From positions 124,001 through 188,000 of the forward strand of contig CAVWKG010000003.1 of assembly GCA_963755375.1 (NCBI GenBank): a DNA stretch of 64,000 nucleotides. Reading direction: 5' to 3'. Of the stretch, positions 27,500-37,626 are shown in pieces. Source of the stretch: Bog-473 sp963755375 (lineage in GTDB: Bacteria > Actinomycetota > Acidimicrobiia > Acidimicrobiales > RAAP-2). Numbering within the stretch: position 1 is the first letter of the stretch; each line of letters opens with the position of its first letter. A model generated the notes under the pieces. It worked only from the letters and a program-made list of their open reading frames with translations. It ran no database searches and was not told where the DNA came from. The position numbers were made by a program, and so were the translations under genes.

Positions 27500-28630
27500 T
27501 CAGGCCAGGCCGAGGAGCTCGGCCCCGTTGCGCCAGAAGAAGCGCTCGCGGGTCGACTCGTCGAAGGCAGCGACGGCGTCACCGAACGCCTCGAACGGCC
27601 GCTTGCCGCCCTCGGGATGCGGGTAGTCGGTCGAGAACATGAAGAGTTCCGGACCGCATTGCTCGAGCAGCCACGCCGTGTCCTCGAACGGAAACGGCGT
27701 GAAGCGCACCTGCCGGCGCAGATACTCCGAGGGGAGGAGTGCGAGCTCCTTCAGGGCGGGCTCGAACTTGGAGAACGACCGTAGGGCGTGGTCGACGTTT
27801 CGCAGCAGACCGGGGACCCAGCTCGCCCCCAACTCGATGGCCGCGCCACGCAGGCCAGGGAAGCGTTCGAAGACCCCGTCGAGAGCCATACAGGCGAGGA
27901 AACGTTCCGGTGAGTGGTGCAGGACCGGGAAGTCCTTGGACCGCAGGTTTTCACCGCCGCCGAGCCAGTCCTTCGGGCGCGGCCGACCGTTGTTGTGAAA
28001 CGCCTTGGGCAGCAGCTTCCCGCCCCCGACGTGGAGCACGAAGGGCACCCCGGCCTCGGCCAGGCGAGCCCAGATCGGATCCAGGTCCACGTGGGTGGGC
28101 GAGAAGTCCCCAGGCGCATCAGATGGGACCCAGATTGCCGCCACGCCGGCCTGGAGCGCTTCTTCCAACGACCGACGCGCCCGGCCGGGGTCGTTCAGCG
28201 GCAGGTAGCCGACTGCCCTCAATCGGTGGTCGGGCGCACAGAACGCCGTCATGGCGCGATTCAAGGCATCGGTCCCGCCGTAGAGCACGTCGGGGTCCTT
28301 GCTTCGGGAGAAATGGGCGAGCGCGAACGTCGGGAACACGAGCTGGGCCTCGATCCCCAGGGCATCGAGCACCCGACCGCGCACCTCCGTGTCCAGGGCG
28401 CCCGGCGCCATCCAGCCCTTTGGGCCCTTCAGCACCTCGGGCCCGATGTCCTGGTGGCGGTGGGCCTCCCAGAGATCGGGCAGGCTCGCCATCAGCTCGG
28501 CCGCCCCGGCTCCGGCCCCCTCCAGGCCAAGCGAGCCGAGGCGCGACCGGACCCCGTCCTCGGCGAAGGCGCCCAGCCACTCGGGCGTCTCCATGAGGTG
28601 ACTGTCGGCGTCGAAGATCGCGGTTTCCAT
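27500..28630 (-). CDS. amidohydrolase family 2 (metal-dependent hydrolase)
   Basis: 376 residues from ATG 28630. FDADSHLMETPEWL holds the N-terminal D-x-D/H metal site of amidohydrolase_2 proteins. WVPSDAPGDFSPTHVDLDPI, VLHVGGG (strand with a metal His), AIELGASWVPGLL and MFSTDYPHPEGG (C-terminal Asp) complete the TIM-barrel signature. Similar proteins include decarboxylases and hydrolases of aromatic catabolism. It is the first gene of a two-gene unit with TauD. The 254-nt region upstream to 28885 is shared with the divergent HtrA gene and contains an AT-rich stretch near 28785-28800. Confidence 0.9.
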   Translation of the reverse strand: METAIFDADSHLMETPEWLGAFAEDGVRSRLGSLGLEGAGAGAAELMASLPDLWEAHRHQDIGPEVLKGPKGWMAPGALDTEVRGRVLDALGIEAQLVFPTFALAHFSRSKDPDVLYGGTDALNRAMTAFCAPDHRLRAVGYLPLNDPGRARRSLEEALQAGVAAIWVPSDAPGDFSPTHVDLDPIWARLAEAGVPFVLHVGGGKLLPKAFHNNGRPRPKDWLGGGENLRSKDFPVLHHSPERFLACMALDGVFERFPGLRGAAIELGASWVPGLLRNVDHALRSFSKFEPALKELALLPSEYLRRQVRFTPFPFEDTAWLLEQCGPELFMFSTDYPHPEGGKRPFEAFGDAVAAFDESTRERFFWRNGAELLGLA

Positions 28631-28884
28631 GGGGCCCCCCAATGGTCGAGGTACTTCGCCCCCAAGCGTAGACCTGCACCCGATCGCCCCAGCGGGCCAC
28701 GCCCTCTTCTGGGCCGACCCATGACCTGTTTCTCCAGGCGACGCGGGATTTCGCCGGCACCCTGGCCTCACAGACAACATTTATCCCGGTCATAACTTTC
28801 TCTGACCTGGCGTACAGACCTGCCCTGTCCAATAGAACCCGTGGAGAGCCCGGGACGCCCGGGCTCAGACGGAGGACCGCAGAC

Positions 28885-30576
28885 ATGACCGAGGACCACA
28901 ACGACCAGACGACCGACGGGCCCGTGAGCGGCCCGGAGTCGGAGAGTGCTCCGACCGCAGTGCCCGAGACCGCCAGCCAGGCTGCGATTCCCATGCCCGC
29001 CGCCTCTCCCCCGCCCTCGGAGCGGCCCATTCCGCTCCCCCAGCAACCCGACACGCCTCCGATGGGTGTCCCTCAAGGATCGACCTCGACCGAGGGCTCG
29101 ACCCCGCCGCAAGGCACGTACGCCATGGGCGCGCTGGCCGGCAATCCCGCGCTCGGTCACGCACCGTCGGCGACGCTCGGCAGCCCCCCGCCCACCGACC
29201 CGGGAGCCCCGATGTGGCCGGCGCCACCGGTGCCCGGCGCGGCGGCCGCGAACAACGACCACCGTGTGCGCAACGGCCTGCTGGCCGGAGCAGCCGCGCT
29301 CGCCGTCCTGGGCGCGGGCATCGGAATCGGCCACGCCACCACCTCGGGCAACAGTCCGAACACCCAGGCGTTTGCCCCGTCGTCGGGAAGCTCGCGGGTG
29401 CCCTCGGGCTTCGGCTCGGGCGGGAATGCCTCAGGTGGCTCGGGCTCTACGAACAGTCCGTTCGGGAACGGCGGAGTCTTCGGCGGCTCGGGCAATTCGG
29501 GGAACTCGGGCAACTCGGCCAGCGGCAACTCGGGATCATCCAATTCCTCAGGTCCGAACGACGCGAACGCCATCGCCTCGAAGATCGACCCGGGACTCGT
29601 CGACATCAACACGACGCTCGGTTATCAGCAGGAGCAAGCCGCAGGAACGGGCATCGTGCTCTCGTCCAACGGCGTGATCCTGACCAACAACCACGTGATC
29701 GACGGCGCCACGAGCATCAGCGTCACCGACATCGGCAACCAAAAGACCTACACCGCCAGCGTGGTGGGCTACGACCGGACGAAGGACATCGCGGTCCTGC
29801 AGCTGCACAACGCTTCCGGCCTCCAGACCGCGACGCTCGGCAATTCGTCCAACGCCTCCGTCGGCGAGGATGTCGTGGGTGTCGGCAACGCCGGCGGCAC
29901 CGGTGGCACCCCCAGCGCGGCCGGCGGGACCGTGACGGCCCTCAACCAGTCGATCACCGCGAGTGACGAGGGCGACGGCACCTCGGAACAGCTGAGCGGC
30001 CTCATCGAGACCAACGCTGACATCCAGCCTGGAGACTCGGGTGGTGCATTGGTCGACACCTCAGGAGATGTCCTCGGGATCGACACCGCCGCCTCGGCGG
30101 GTTTCTCGTTCCAATCGAACGACCAGTCCTCGGGGAACCAGGGCTACGCCATCCCGATCGACACTGCGCTCTCCCTCGCCCGTGCGATCGAAGCGGGCTC
30201 CGGATCCTCCACCGTGCACATCGGTGAGACGGCCTTCCTGGGCGTCGGGATCAACCCGCAGAACACCAGCTCGGGCAACAACGGCACCGGAGGCGGCTTC
30301 GGCGGCGTCTTCGGAGGCAACTCGGGCAACACCGGCTCGACCGCATCCGGGGCCTCGGTGGCGAACGTCGTCACCAACGGTCCGGCGCAGGAAGCCGGCC
30401 TGGCCGAGGGCGACGTGATCACGTCGCTGGGAGGCAAGACGATCGGATCGGCCGACGACCTCACCAGCGCCATGAGCATGTACCACCCTGGCGACAAGGT
30501 GACCATCGGTTGGACCGACGGCTCGGGGCGGACCCACACCGCCACAGTGCAGCTCTCCTCAGGGCCGCCGCAGTAG
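28885..30576 (+). CDS. HtrA-like trypsin-family serine protease with PDZ domain
   Basis: 563 residues. A Pro/Ser-rich cytoplasmic N-terminus (residues 1-130), one membrane helix (NGLLAGAAALAVLGAGIGIG), a Gly/Ser/Asn-rich linker (about 160-225), an S1C protease domain and a C-terminal PDZ domain (about 445-555: VVTNGPAQEAGLAEGDVITS). The catalytic triad is visible: His270 in LTNNHVIDGA, Asp301 in RTKDIAVLQL, Ser385 in QPGDSGGAL. The active site is therefore extracytoplasmic, as in actinobacterial PepD/HtrA proteins of envelope quality control. Confidence 0.92.
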   Translation: MTEDHNDQTTDGPVSGPESESAPTAVPETASQAAIPMPAASPPPSERPIPLPQQPDTPPMGVPQGSTSTEGSTPPQGTYAMGALAGNPALGHAPSATLGSPPPTDPGAPMWPAPPVPGAAAANNDHRVRNGLLAGAAALAVLGAGIGIGHATTSGNSPNTQAFAPSSGSSRVPSGFGSGGNASGGSGSTNSPFGNGGVFGGSGNSGNSGNSASGNSGSSNSSGPNDANAIASKIDPGLVDINTTLGYQQEQAAGTGIVLSSNGVILTNNHVIDGATSISVTDIGNQKTYTASVVGYDRTKDIAVLQLHNASGLQTATLGNSSNASVGEDVVGVGNAGGTGGTPSAAGGTVTALNQSITASDEGDGTSEQLSGLIETNADIQPGDSGGALVDTSGDVLGIDTAASAGFSFQSNDQSSGNQGYAIPIDTALSLARAIEAGSGSSTVHIGETAFLGVGINPQNTSSGNNGTGGGFGGVFGGNSGNTGSTASGASVANVVTNGPAQEAGLAEGDVITSLGGKTIGSADDLTSAMSMYHPGDKVTIGWTDGSGRTHTATVQLSSGPPQ

Positions 30577-30635
30577 GCAGTCTCGGGCGAGCGGCCGGTG
30601 AGCCGCACCGGTCCCCGGTCGTTCGCCCGACTTCG

Positions 30636-31391
30636 CTAGTGCTGGATCAGCTTCACGAGTGCGATCAACGTCGCCAGGACTGCTCCGCTGAGGACACAGA
30701 TCAAGCCCCAGCCGACGCTGACGTTGGCTCCAGCGGATGCCGGCACCTGGGAGATCTTCTGCACGATTCGGAACATGTCATACACCGCGAACACCGCAGT
30801 CACGGCAGCGATGATCACCGTGAAGATCGCGAGCTGCAGCTCCTCCGACGTCATCGCGAAGCACCCGAATATGACCACGAGGACGCCACCGATGAAGGTG
30901 ACCCAGCCGTTGACACCGATCAGGTTCGTGATCCCAGGGTCGGTGCCGTTGATCGATGCGTGGAAGTTGGCCGGGCCCAAGCTGCCGCTCACGTGCACCC
31001 ACGAGCCCACCGATCCATACATCAAGGCGATCCCGCACACCAAGAGCAACAGGACTCCGACGTTGAAGGTGACGCCGGTTGCCGTGGGCTTGGAAACAGC
31101 CGCCACGGGGGCATACGGATTGGCGGACAACCGAGACCTCGCCCGCCGGGGCACCGCTGCGCTCGCCGCCTCGGCGGGGACATCACCCGTCTCTATCCAG
31201 CCTTTGCCGGTCGTCCAGCGCCTTCGGGCAGTCCAGTCCTCGCCGTCCCAGTAGGTCTGGTCGCTCGGGTTGGCCCGGGTCGGGTACCACCCGGGTGCTT
31301 TCGGGCTCGCTCCGGCGACGCCTTGACCGACTTCAGGCCCGGAGCCCGCAGGAGCTGAGGTTCCCCCGTCTTCCTCGTCCACCTGTACCAT
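30636..31391 (-). CDS. DUF2510 membrane protein
   Basis: 251 residues. Residues about 32-60 are a DUF2510 motif (PGWYPTRANPSDQTYWDGED followed by W), found almost only in Actinobacteria. Four hydrophobic helices follow: FNVGVLLLLVCGIALMYGSV, WVTFIGGVLVVIFGCFAM, LAIFTVIIAAVTAVFAVY and VGWGLICVLSGAVLATLIA. Function unknown. It converges with the HtrA gene and diverges from the small gene at 31444. Confidence 0.8.
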   Translation of the reverse strand: MVQVDEEDGGTSAPAGSGPEVGQGVAGASPKAPGWYPTRANPSDQTYWDGEDWTARRRWTTGKGWIETGDVPAEAASAAVPRRARSRLSANPYAPVAAVSKPTATGVTFNVGVLLLLVCGIALMYGSVGSWVHVSGSLGPANFHASINGTDPGITNLIGVNGWVTFIGGVLVVIFGCFAMTSEELQLAIFTVIIAAVTAVFAVYDMFRIVQKISQVPASAGANVSVGWGLICVLSGAVLATLIALVKLIQH

Positions 31392-31443
31392 CTCCGATCT
31401 GCCTGTCGTGGCTGGTCATGGATTGAGAGCTAGTTTGACTGCC

Positions 31444-31728
31444 GTGACCGCTGAGGGGTTGGATGCCGGCGCAGCGCTGACTGATGAGGAGCTCACGGCA
31501 TTGGCCCTGGCCGCCGATCCTCTTGCTCCCCTGCCCAAAGGGGCGGTGCCCATCGGCCTCCATCTGGCCCAGTTCGGTGCCTCGCTGCCCCAGTGGTACA
31601 TGCCACCAGCCGCGGGCCGGGGAGGTCACCGTTGGAAGGCGCCCTTTGTGATCGCCGTGGTCTCGGCCTTCCTGCTCATCGACCTCATGGGGCTCTGCAA
31701 TACCTATGGGATTCTGACCTGGGCGTAG
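31444..31728 (+). CDS. small hypothetical protein with one membrane helix
   Basis: 94 residues from GTG 31444 (a GTG at 31408 in the same frame is an alternative, but would leave only 16 nt to the divergent DUF2510 gene). The N-terminal half is acidic and Ala/Leu-rich (LTDEELTALALAADPLAPLP); the C-terminus has a single helix KAPFVIAVVSAFLLIDLMGL. No family can be named; the acidic DPLAP segment resembles small actinobacterial membrane proteins. Confidence 0.6.
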   Translation: MTAEGLDAGAALTDEELTALALAADPLAPLPKGAVPIGLHLAQFGASLPQWYMPPAAGRGGHRWKAPFVIAVVSAFLLIDLMGLCNTYGILTWA

Positions 31729-31794
31729 CGTCAACGGATCCTCGCGGCCGTTGGGCCCAAGTCCAACCCAGCGCGGCTGTCTAGGACCAGAAGA

Positions 31795-32142
31795 TCAGGG
31801 CTTGCCAGCCGCCGTCCAGCTCCTGACCCTGGCGTCACTGATCCGTCGAGCAGTCGGCATGTTCGCCCAGGCCCGGAAGCGGGTCTTCTCATCACTGGTC
31901 AGCTGAGCGTAGAGCGTCTCCTCGATGGGCGGATTGCTCGGACGGGGCGAGCGAGCACGACCCCCGCCACCGGTACCCCGACCCTTTTCGATGTAGGGCT
32001 TGAGCGCGTCACGAAGCTTTGAGGCGTTGACGGCACTGAGATCCACCTCATAGGACCTGCCGTCGAGGGCAAACTGAATTGTCTCGTCGGCGTCCCCGCC
32101 GTCAATGTCATCGGTCAGCTTCACTATCACGGTCTTTGCCAT
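31795..32142 (-). CDS. lsr2: Lsr2 family nucleoid-associated protein
   Basis: 115 residues from ATG 32142. The N-terminal dimerisation domain (KTVIVKLTDDIDGGDADETI, QFALDGRSYEVDLSAVNASK) is diagnostic of Lsr2. A Gly/Arg linker leads to a C-terminal DNA-binding helix region (FRAWANMPTARRISDARVRS) that is somewhat diverged from the usual RGR-containing AT-hook-like motif. Lsr2 silences AT-rich or horizontally acquired DNA in Actinobacteria. No clear ribosome site is seen, so the mRNA may be leaderless. The 275-nt gap upstream contains a CCTCC/GGAGG hairpin near 32207. Confidence 0.88.
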   Translation of the reverse strand: MAKTVIVKLTDDIDGGDADETIQFALDGRSYEVDLSAVNASKLRDALKPYIEKGRGTGGGGRARSPRPSNPPIEETLYAQLTSDEKTRFRAWANMPTARRISDARVRSWTAAGKP

Positions 32143-32417
32143 GAACAGATGGTGCCAGAGCCCCCGTCCGTCGACAAAGCCGCCCCATGGGGGCAACGGG
32201 GACAGCCTCCAAGATGGAGGACCCTCTGTCCACTCTCCACCAGGCACGAATGAGGCCAGATGCTGTCGGCACTGCTCGCTGACGCCAGCCAAAAGCACGT
32301 CATGTCTGGAGACGGTGCCGGTAGGGTTGATCGGTCCCGACGTGCCGGATTCGACCCCTTTCCCCCTCCGTCGAATTCAGAGCGCGTCGGGGCCCTCAGG
32401 GCGACTCTTTCGAACTG

Positions 32418-32702
32418 ATGCTCCGCGTCGTCCTGCACTCCAGCAAGCAGAATGGTCACGTGCCGCGTCGAAACAATGCACGGAGTGGCCAAGGGCGTCG
32501 GACCGACGACCACCACCGGATCTCGGGACTGGGATCGCACTGGCGGGCCGACGGTCTCCCGAAGGCGGCGTACGCGAGCCAGGGCGACGCTCTGACGGCG
32601 GCGCTCGTGCGCACACAGGAGTCCGGGGTGGAGCTCAATGTGTATCGCTGCGATATGTGCTCGGCCTGGCATATGGGCAATCCACGTCGAGATAAGTCTT
32701 AG
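32418..32702 (+). CDS. small Cys-containing hypothetical protein
   Basis: 94 residues; the GTG at 32460 is an alternative start. The C-terminal half reads GDALTAALVRTQESGVELNV followed by YRCDMCSAWHMGN: a CxxC and nearby His in the pattern of small zinc-ribbon proteins. The gene ends 2 nt before the GTG of the next gene, so the two are likely cotranscribed. Confidence 0.6.
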   Translation: MLRVVLHSSKQNGHVPRRNNARSGQGRRTDDHHRISGLGSHWRADGLPKAAYASQGDALTAALVRTQESGVELNVYRCDMCSAWHMGNPRRDKS

Positions 32703-32704
32703 CG

Positions 32705-33211
32705 GTGGATTCGGACCTGGGGGTGCGCCCCCCACGCGAGTGCCCTGAGTGCGGGTTCGATTGGGACGAGGAGCGGTACGAGGTGTTGGTCGGCCAGTGC
32801 GTCCGCAACATCGCTGTCTTCGGCGGCGTCCTCTCACGAATCGACCCGGCGGTGGCCGTCGAACCGGGGCTCTGGTCCGCGAGCCGCTACGTGTGGCATA
32901 CCGTCGACGTCCTGCGGTTCGGAACCGAGCGGTTGTGGACGATCAGCGCGGACCCCACGTTCGGTGTACCGACCTGGGATGAGAACGTGGTGGCCGACGT
33001 TCGGTCATATGACCACCTCTCTCCAATTGTCGGGCTCATCGCACTGATTTCGGCCGCTGACGCGTGGCGCACCGCGGCGTTCGAGGCACCACACGACGTT
33101 TCGACACCGCACCCCGAAGCCGGTTCGATTTGCGCCTTTGACGTCGTCCAGCGGAATGCGCATGAGGTCCGCCACCACCTGTGGGATGTACAGCGCGCGT
33201 CCAGCGATTGA
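32705..33211 (+). CDS. DinB-like helical-bundle protein with N-terminal CxxC
   Basis: 168 residues from GTG 32705. The N-terminus has PRECPECGFDWDEE, a small rubredoxin-like knuckle. The rest is helical with metal-ligand-like histidines in SRYVWHTVDVLRFGTERLW and NAHEVRHHLWDVQ, the arrangement of DinB/YfiT-type putative metal-dependent enzymes. Members act in thiol-linked reactions in some Actinobacteria; here only the fold is claimed. Confidence 0.7.
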   Translation: MDSDLGVRPPRECPECGFDWDEERYEVLVGQCVRNIAVFGGVLSRIDPAVAVEPGLWSASRYVWHTVDVLRFGTERLWTISADPTFGVPTWDENVVADVRSYDHLSPIVGLIALISAADAWRTAAFEAPHDVSTPHPEAGSICAFDVVQRNAHEVRHHLWDVQRASSD

Positions 33212-33526
33212 CGCATCCTGATTACGGACCAATGTCAGACTCGGCGACGAGTGGCCCATTCACGAATCGAATATGTGGCCGGTATCTGATTTCGTGTCAA
33301 AAACGTCCTACGCGTCTTACGTCATCTGTACCTCTACCTGATGTGTAGCTGTCCCCACGAAGCTGATCTCCGGAGCGAAACACAACGGAAGAACAATTGA
33401 CGTCGTCTCGCCAGTTCGAGGTTCGGACTTGGTTACGAGCGTCCGAGAACTGACTACGGCTCATCAAAAGGACCAGAACCGCTATTTCCATATCGCGAGG
33501 TAGGGAGTATGGTTTTTTCAGGTGGA

Positions 33527-33580
33527 TGAGGCGGCGGCGGTCCGCTCATTGGAGTGAATCTTGGCGACTTGGCGATTAAG
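33527..33580 (+). promoter_or_regulatory. leader block upstream of the pilin cluster: hairpin, Shine-Dalgarno and short-ORF start
   Basis: The 480-nt gap 33212-33693 has no gene except possible short leader ORFs. At 33527-33548 a hairpin (TGAG[G]CGG with CCGCTCA, loop rich in GGCGG) is followed by GGAG at 33551 and a TTG start at 33561 whose first codons give MATWRL. A second short frame, GTG 33554 to 33697, ends in an ATGA overlap with the pseudopilin start. The same hairpin-GGAG-start arrangement occurs before pilB at 45213-45260 (23 of 31 bases match). A bulged 12-bp hairpin also lies at 33412-33452. Confidence 0.4.
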
Positions 33581-33693
33581 GCGAAGACGAGCAGTTGCGT
33601 CCTGCGCGCGCGCAGTCACGCGCGCCGGCAACTCTTTGACGTCCAATTCCCGTACGTCACCGGAACAGCGGACCACGTCGAGGACGTACTCCG

Positions 33694-35232
33694 ATGAACG
33701 ACCGTGGACGGTTCGTTCATCCGGTGACTGTCGCGCGGCGCGCCACCCGCCGCCGGGTCGACGGGAACGACGAAGCCGGCTTCACACTGATCGAGCTCAT
33801 CATCGTCGTGGTGATTCTCCCGGTCGTCCTCGGCGGCATCGCGGCCGCACTCCTCTCCGTCTTCGGGCTGGAAGATCAGACCCAGAATCGGATCGGCGAC
33901 TCGAACGACGAGCAGGTCAGCTCGTCCACGTTCAACAAGGACGTACAGAGCGCCCAACTGATCGAGACTTCGACCACGCCGGCCTGCGGAACGAGCGGGC
34001 AGACGCAACTCGTAGGACTGGAGTGGGGGCTCGACGGCGGCGGGGACTACCAAACCGTCGTCTCCTACGTGCTTGCCCAAAATGGCACCACGTATTGGCT
34101 GGTCCGCCAGATCTGCAGTGCCCCGCCATCGCCTCCGACAAGCACCCCGACGAGCACCCGCGTGATCTCGCACGACACCGGGCCTCCCTGCACAACCACC
34201 CCTTGCGGCGCCGGTACCACGACCGCGTCCTTCAACCCCTCTGGCTTCATCACCCCGAATACGACCTGGAAGTCGACCCAGGGCCTCTACGGAGTCACGC
34301 TCAACATCGTCGCGCCCGGCAGCGGCTACTCATACTCACTCAGCGGGCTCCCAAGCGCGGCCACGTCGACCGGCTCGGCGTCGCAGATCCAGCTCGCGGA
34401 AAACCCGGCCGGATGCAACCTGGCCAGCCCTGGCAGCGGCAACTACTCGAAGGTGCTGTGCTTCGCGGACTTCACCGGCTTTACGAACGCCAACACGAAC
34501 AACACGTATTGCCCGAACGGGACCGGGCAACAGATGAAGCTGTCCATCGCCGACTCCCCGGACCTGCTGCAGTTCTGCGTGAAGGCCACGCCCAATAACG
34601 TGTCGCCCTACGCCATTCCGACCTACTACAACCCCGGAGCCCACGGGTACAACAGCGAGGCCTACCTCGGCAATAACGGCTTCTACACGGGCATCCCCGG
34701 TAATCCCGCGCTCTACCAGTTGCCGAACAACGGTGCCTACACCGTCGTCACCTTCACCAACATCGAGGTCACCAACGCCGTCGGTGAGGCAGCAACGGGC
34801 TGGACCCTGGTGACGGGTGACGCCGAGTCGACCGACTCCGGCGAGTGGATCAACTTCACCACCAACAACACCTGGTCGATACTTCCGAACACGTCCGCGT
34901 CCCTGTACGGCAACTCGTGCTACGACGCCCACGACAGCGGCGACAGCGGCTTGTTCCAGTGGACGGGACCTCTGCCCCCGACCGCCGCAGCGGTGGGCAA
35001 CGCTGCGAACGGGCCGCCGGCCGCCGGGAACGCCACCACGCTCGCCACCCCTGCAGCACCGAACTACCTCACCGGCGTCTCGTCCATCCTCTGTGAGTCC
35101 GACCAGCAGCTGAACAAGACCGGCACCCTCATGCTGGCCAGCCCGCAGCCGCCCACCCTCGTCCCGCAGTCGGTGACGGTCACCATGCAAGGTGCGGGAT
35201 ACCAGGCCCTGTTCCTCGGAGTGCTGCTGTGA
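33694..35232 (+). CDS. large type IV pseudopilin-like protein
   Basis: 512 residues from ATG 33694. The prepilin signature is NDEAGFTLIELIIVVVILPV: cleavage after Gly29, Phe30 as residue 1 and Glu at residue 5, followed by the hydrophobic stem. The large C-terminal domain is Thr/Ser/Asn-rich with several cysteines (CGTSGQTQL, CTTTPCGAG, NPAGCNLASPG, NSCYDAHDSGDSG), suggesting a secreted disulfide-stabilised beta domain, possibly a tip adhesin. It would be processed by the PilD at 51119. Its TGA overlaps the GTG of the next prepilin gene (GTGA). No known domain was recognised beyond the N-terminus. Confidence 0.82.
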   Translation: MNDRGRFVHPVTVARRATRRRVDGNDEAGFTLIELIIVVVILPVVLGGIAAALLSVFGLEDQTQNRIGDSNDEQVSSSTFNKDVQSAQLIETSTTPACGTSGQTQLVGLEWGLDGGGDYQTVVSYVLAQNGTTYWLVRQICSAPPSPPTSTPTSTRVISHDTGPPCTTTPCGAGTTTASFNPSGFITPNTTWKSTQGLYGVTLNIVAPGSGYSYSLSGLPSAATSTGSASQIQLAENPAGCNLASPGSGNYSKVLCFADFTGFTNANTNNTYCPNGTGQQMKLSIADSPDLLQFCVKATPNNVSPYAIPTYYNPGAHGYNSEAYLGNNGFYTGIPGNPALYQLPNNGAYTVVTFTNIEVTNAVGEAATGWTLVTGDAESTDSGEWINFTTNNTWSILPNTSASLYGNSCYDAHDSGDSGLFQWTGPLPPTAAAVGNAANGPPAAGNATTLATPAAPNYLTGVSSILCESDQQLNKTGTLMLASPQPPTLVPQSVTVTMQGAGYQALFLGVLL

Positions 35233-35429
35233 GGCGAGCAACCGCCTTCCTCAGGCGCGTCGTCGCCAGGTGGCAAAGCGGGAGCGCTCCGTCGGCGCGG
35301 GACCGTTTCTCCGACGACGGTGACACCCTCATCGAGGTCCTCTTGTCCATCGTCGTCCTGGGCATCGCCGTGGCACTCCTCACGGGCTTCGCCACCGCCA
35401 TCACGTCGTCCGCGAACACCGTGACTTGA
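35229..35429 (+). CDS. N-terminal prepilin segment of the giant surface protein
   Basis: The first 66 codons as they stand. Basic leader, then FSDDGDTLIEVLLSIVVLG: cleavage after Gly31, Glu at mature position 5, and a hydrophobic stem IVVLGIAVALLTGFATAIT. The frame stops at 35429 (NTVT-stop), but one added base gives LTNLDS and continues into the pilin-like region. The start overlaps the previous pseudopilin stop in a GTGA. Confidence 0.6.
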   Translation: MRRATAFLRRVVARWQSGSAPSARDRFSDDGDTLIEVLLSIVVLGIAVALLTGFATAITSSANTVT

Positions 35430-37626
35430 CCAATCTCGACTCTCCCCCGGGCCGCGGCAACGAAGCCATCGCTCAGGTGCAGGCCAACCCGGCCAGCACG
35501 TTCGGCTCTTGCCCCAACGCTGGACACCCACCTGGCAACACCTCGGGAATCCCTACACGCATCACGAATACTCCATTCAGTACTGGAGTTCACGACGACC
35601 CCGGGATCCCAGTCCTCGAACCCCTGCACGCAGTACGCGCCTCAGCAGTGGACGCTGACGATCTCGAACGGCACTACACGTCGCAGGCAACCACGTGATC
35701 TCTGATCCTGTCCCCACCTCCGCCGCACGGTCGGGGCCCCCTCCAACTGGTGTGGCTGATCCCCGACCTCCGGCATCGACGGTACGCAAATGACCCCTCA
35801 GCCCGAGGTCGCCGTAGAGGACGATACAACAACATCGTCTCCAGCGACCTCTCCTCGGTCACCCTGATCGTCTCCTCCGGGCCGGCCGGAGGTACCCTCT
35901 CGAGTACCTGCTCCGGCGTCGAGTCGTACGGTGTGATCCCGTTCGGGGACTGCAGCCTCAGCGTGGTGGGCACCTATGTCCTCAAGGCCAGCGACTCGAA
36001 CTCCGGGGTCACGCCCGACGGTCCTCGTCGTGGACAGTCCGGCCCCCGCCGCCAAGCTGGTCTTCACGACGTCAGCCCCAACCGGCATGGCGTCGAAGAC
36101 CGCCAACTCGGTCTGATCACGGTGCAGGAACAGGATGCGTTCGGCAACCCGGTCAACGGGGCGGCAACCGTCAACCTGGCTTCCACGTCCAGCGGAGCGA
36201 TCTTGGCTCAATTCGGGGGGCACCACTCCTATCACGTCTGTGTCCATCCCGGCCGGGTCTTCAACCGCGTCCTTCTATTACGGTGACACGGTCGCCGGGG
36301 ACCCGATGATCACGGCGTCGTCGAACGGCCTCGCCCGGCGACGCAGGTTGAGACGGTCAACCCAGCGCCGGCGTCCAAGCTCGTCTTTACGTCGAGTCCG
36401 TACCGCGGCCCAGAGCGCCAACGCCACGAATCCGTTCACCGTTTCGCTCGAAGACCCGTTCGGGAATCTGACGACGAGCGGAACGAACACGACCGTCAAC
36501 CTCTCGTCCTCGTCCGCGACCGGAAAGTTCGCGAAGACGTCAGGAGGAACGGAGAGCGCCACACTCCCGGTGACGATCACCGCCGGCTCCTCCGCGGTGA
36601 CCGCCTACTACGGGGACACCACAGTCGGCACACCGGTGCTCACTGCGGCATCGAGTCCTCTCACGTCGGCGACGCAGACCGAGAACATCGTTCTGACCCC
36701 GACCAAGCTCGTCTTCACGAGCAGTGCCTTGACGGGACTGCGTCATGAGCGCCAACCTAGGCCCGATCACCATTCAGGAACAGTCCGCAACTGGGGTCCC
36801 AACGGTGGTGCCCGAGACGGTGAACCTGTCGTCAACCTCGGGCGGTGGGCTCTTCTCGCTCACGTCAGGCGGCACGACGCCCATTACGTCGATCACCATC
36901 CCAGCTGGCTCGTCCACCGCGACCTTCTACTACGGCGACACCACGCGGACGCCGACCCTCACCGCAGCGACAACCGGTTTGGCCTCGGCCACGAGAAGAA
37001 GACCGTCAATCCCGGTCCGCTGAGCAGCTTCGCGCTCTCGACGCCGTCGCCGACAACCGGCCGCGCGTTCACCGAGACCATACGGCAACCGATGCCTTCG
37101 GCAACACGGTGACCAGTACACCGGTCTGCAGCCCTTCACATTCACCGGCCCAGGGACGTCGCCCTTCGGGAACACGCCGCAGTACCCGGCCTCGGTGAAC
37201 TTCACCGGGGGCGTGGGCACAGCGACGATCACGCTCTTCGACGCCCAGAACACGGCGATCACCGCTGCAATCACCTCTACTACCGCCTCGGTCGCCGGCA
37301 CGTCGCCAACTTCACGGTCAGCCCGAACGTGACCAGCGCGTTCAGCCTCTCCACTCCGATGCCCCGATCCGGCGGTCTCCAAGTTCACCGAGAGCATCAC
37401 CGCCACCGACGCCTATGGGAAGTGGCGACCACTTACACGGGACGGCAGTGCCTGACGTTCAGCGGGCCTGCTCCGAGCCCGAACGGCACCCCTCCTGTCC
37501 TATCCGGGTCCCAGGAACCGATGTGCCACCTCGTCGTCCGCTTCACCAACGGGGCCGCCACAGCGGCGATCACGCTGTACGACGCCCAGACGACGACGCT
37601 GACGGCAACCCAGAGTCCCATCAGCG

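Noticed and set aside
27739..28596. Plus-strand frame opposite the amidohydrolase
   Set aside because: Arg/Pro-rich antisense shadow of a well-supported gene.
33555..33580. Sigma-54 promoter in TTGGCGACTTGGCGA
   Set aside because: The GG and GC elements do not have the required 10-nt spacing, and the motif is better explained as the start of a short ORF.
33480..33600. Cyclic-di-GMP riboswitch upstream of pilus genes
   Set aside because: The conserved GEMM-I segments were not found in the leader blocks; only a simple hairpin and a leader start are visible.
33561..34598. Long plus-strand frame starting at the TTG at 33561
   Set aside because: Only its first codons (MATWRL) are of interest as a leader; from 33694 on it is the shifted frame of the pseudopilin gene and Arg/Pro-rich.
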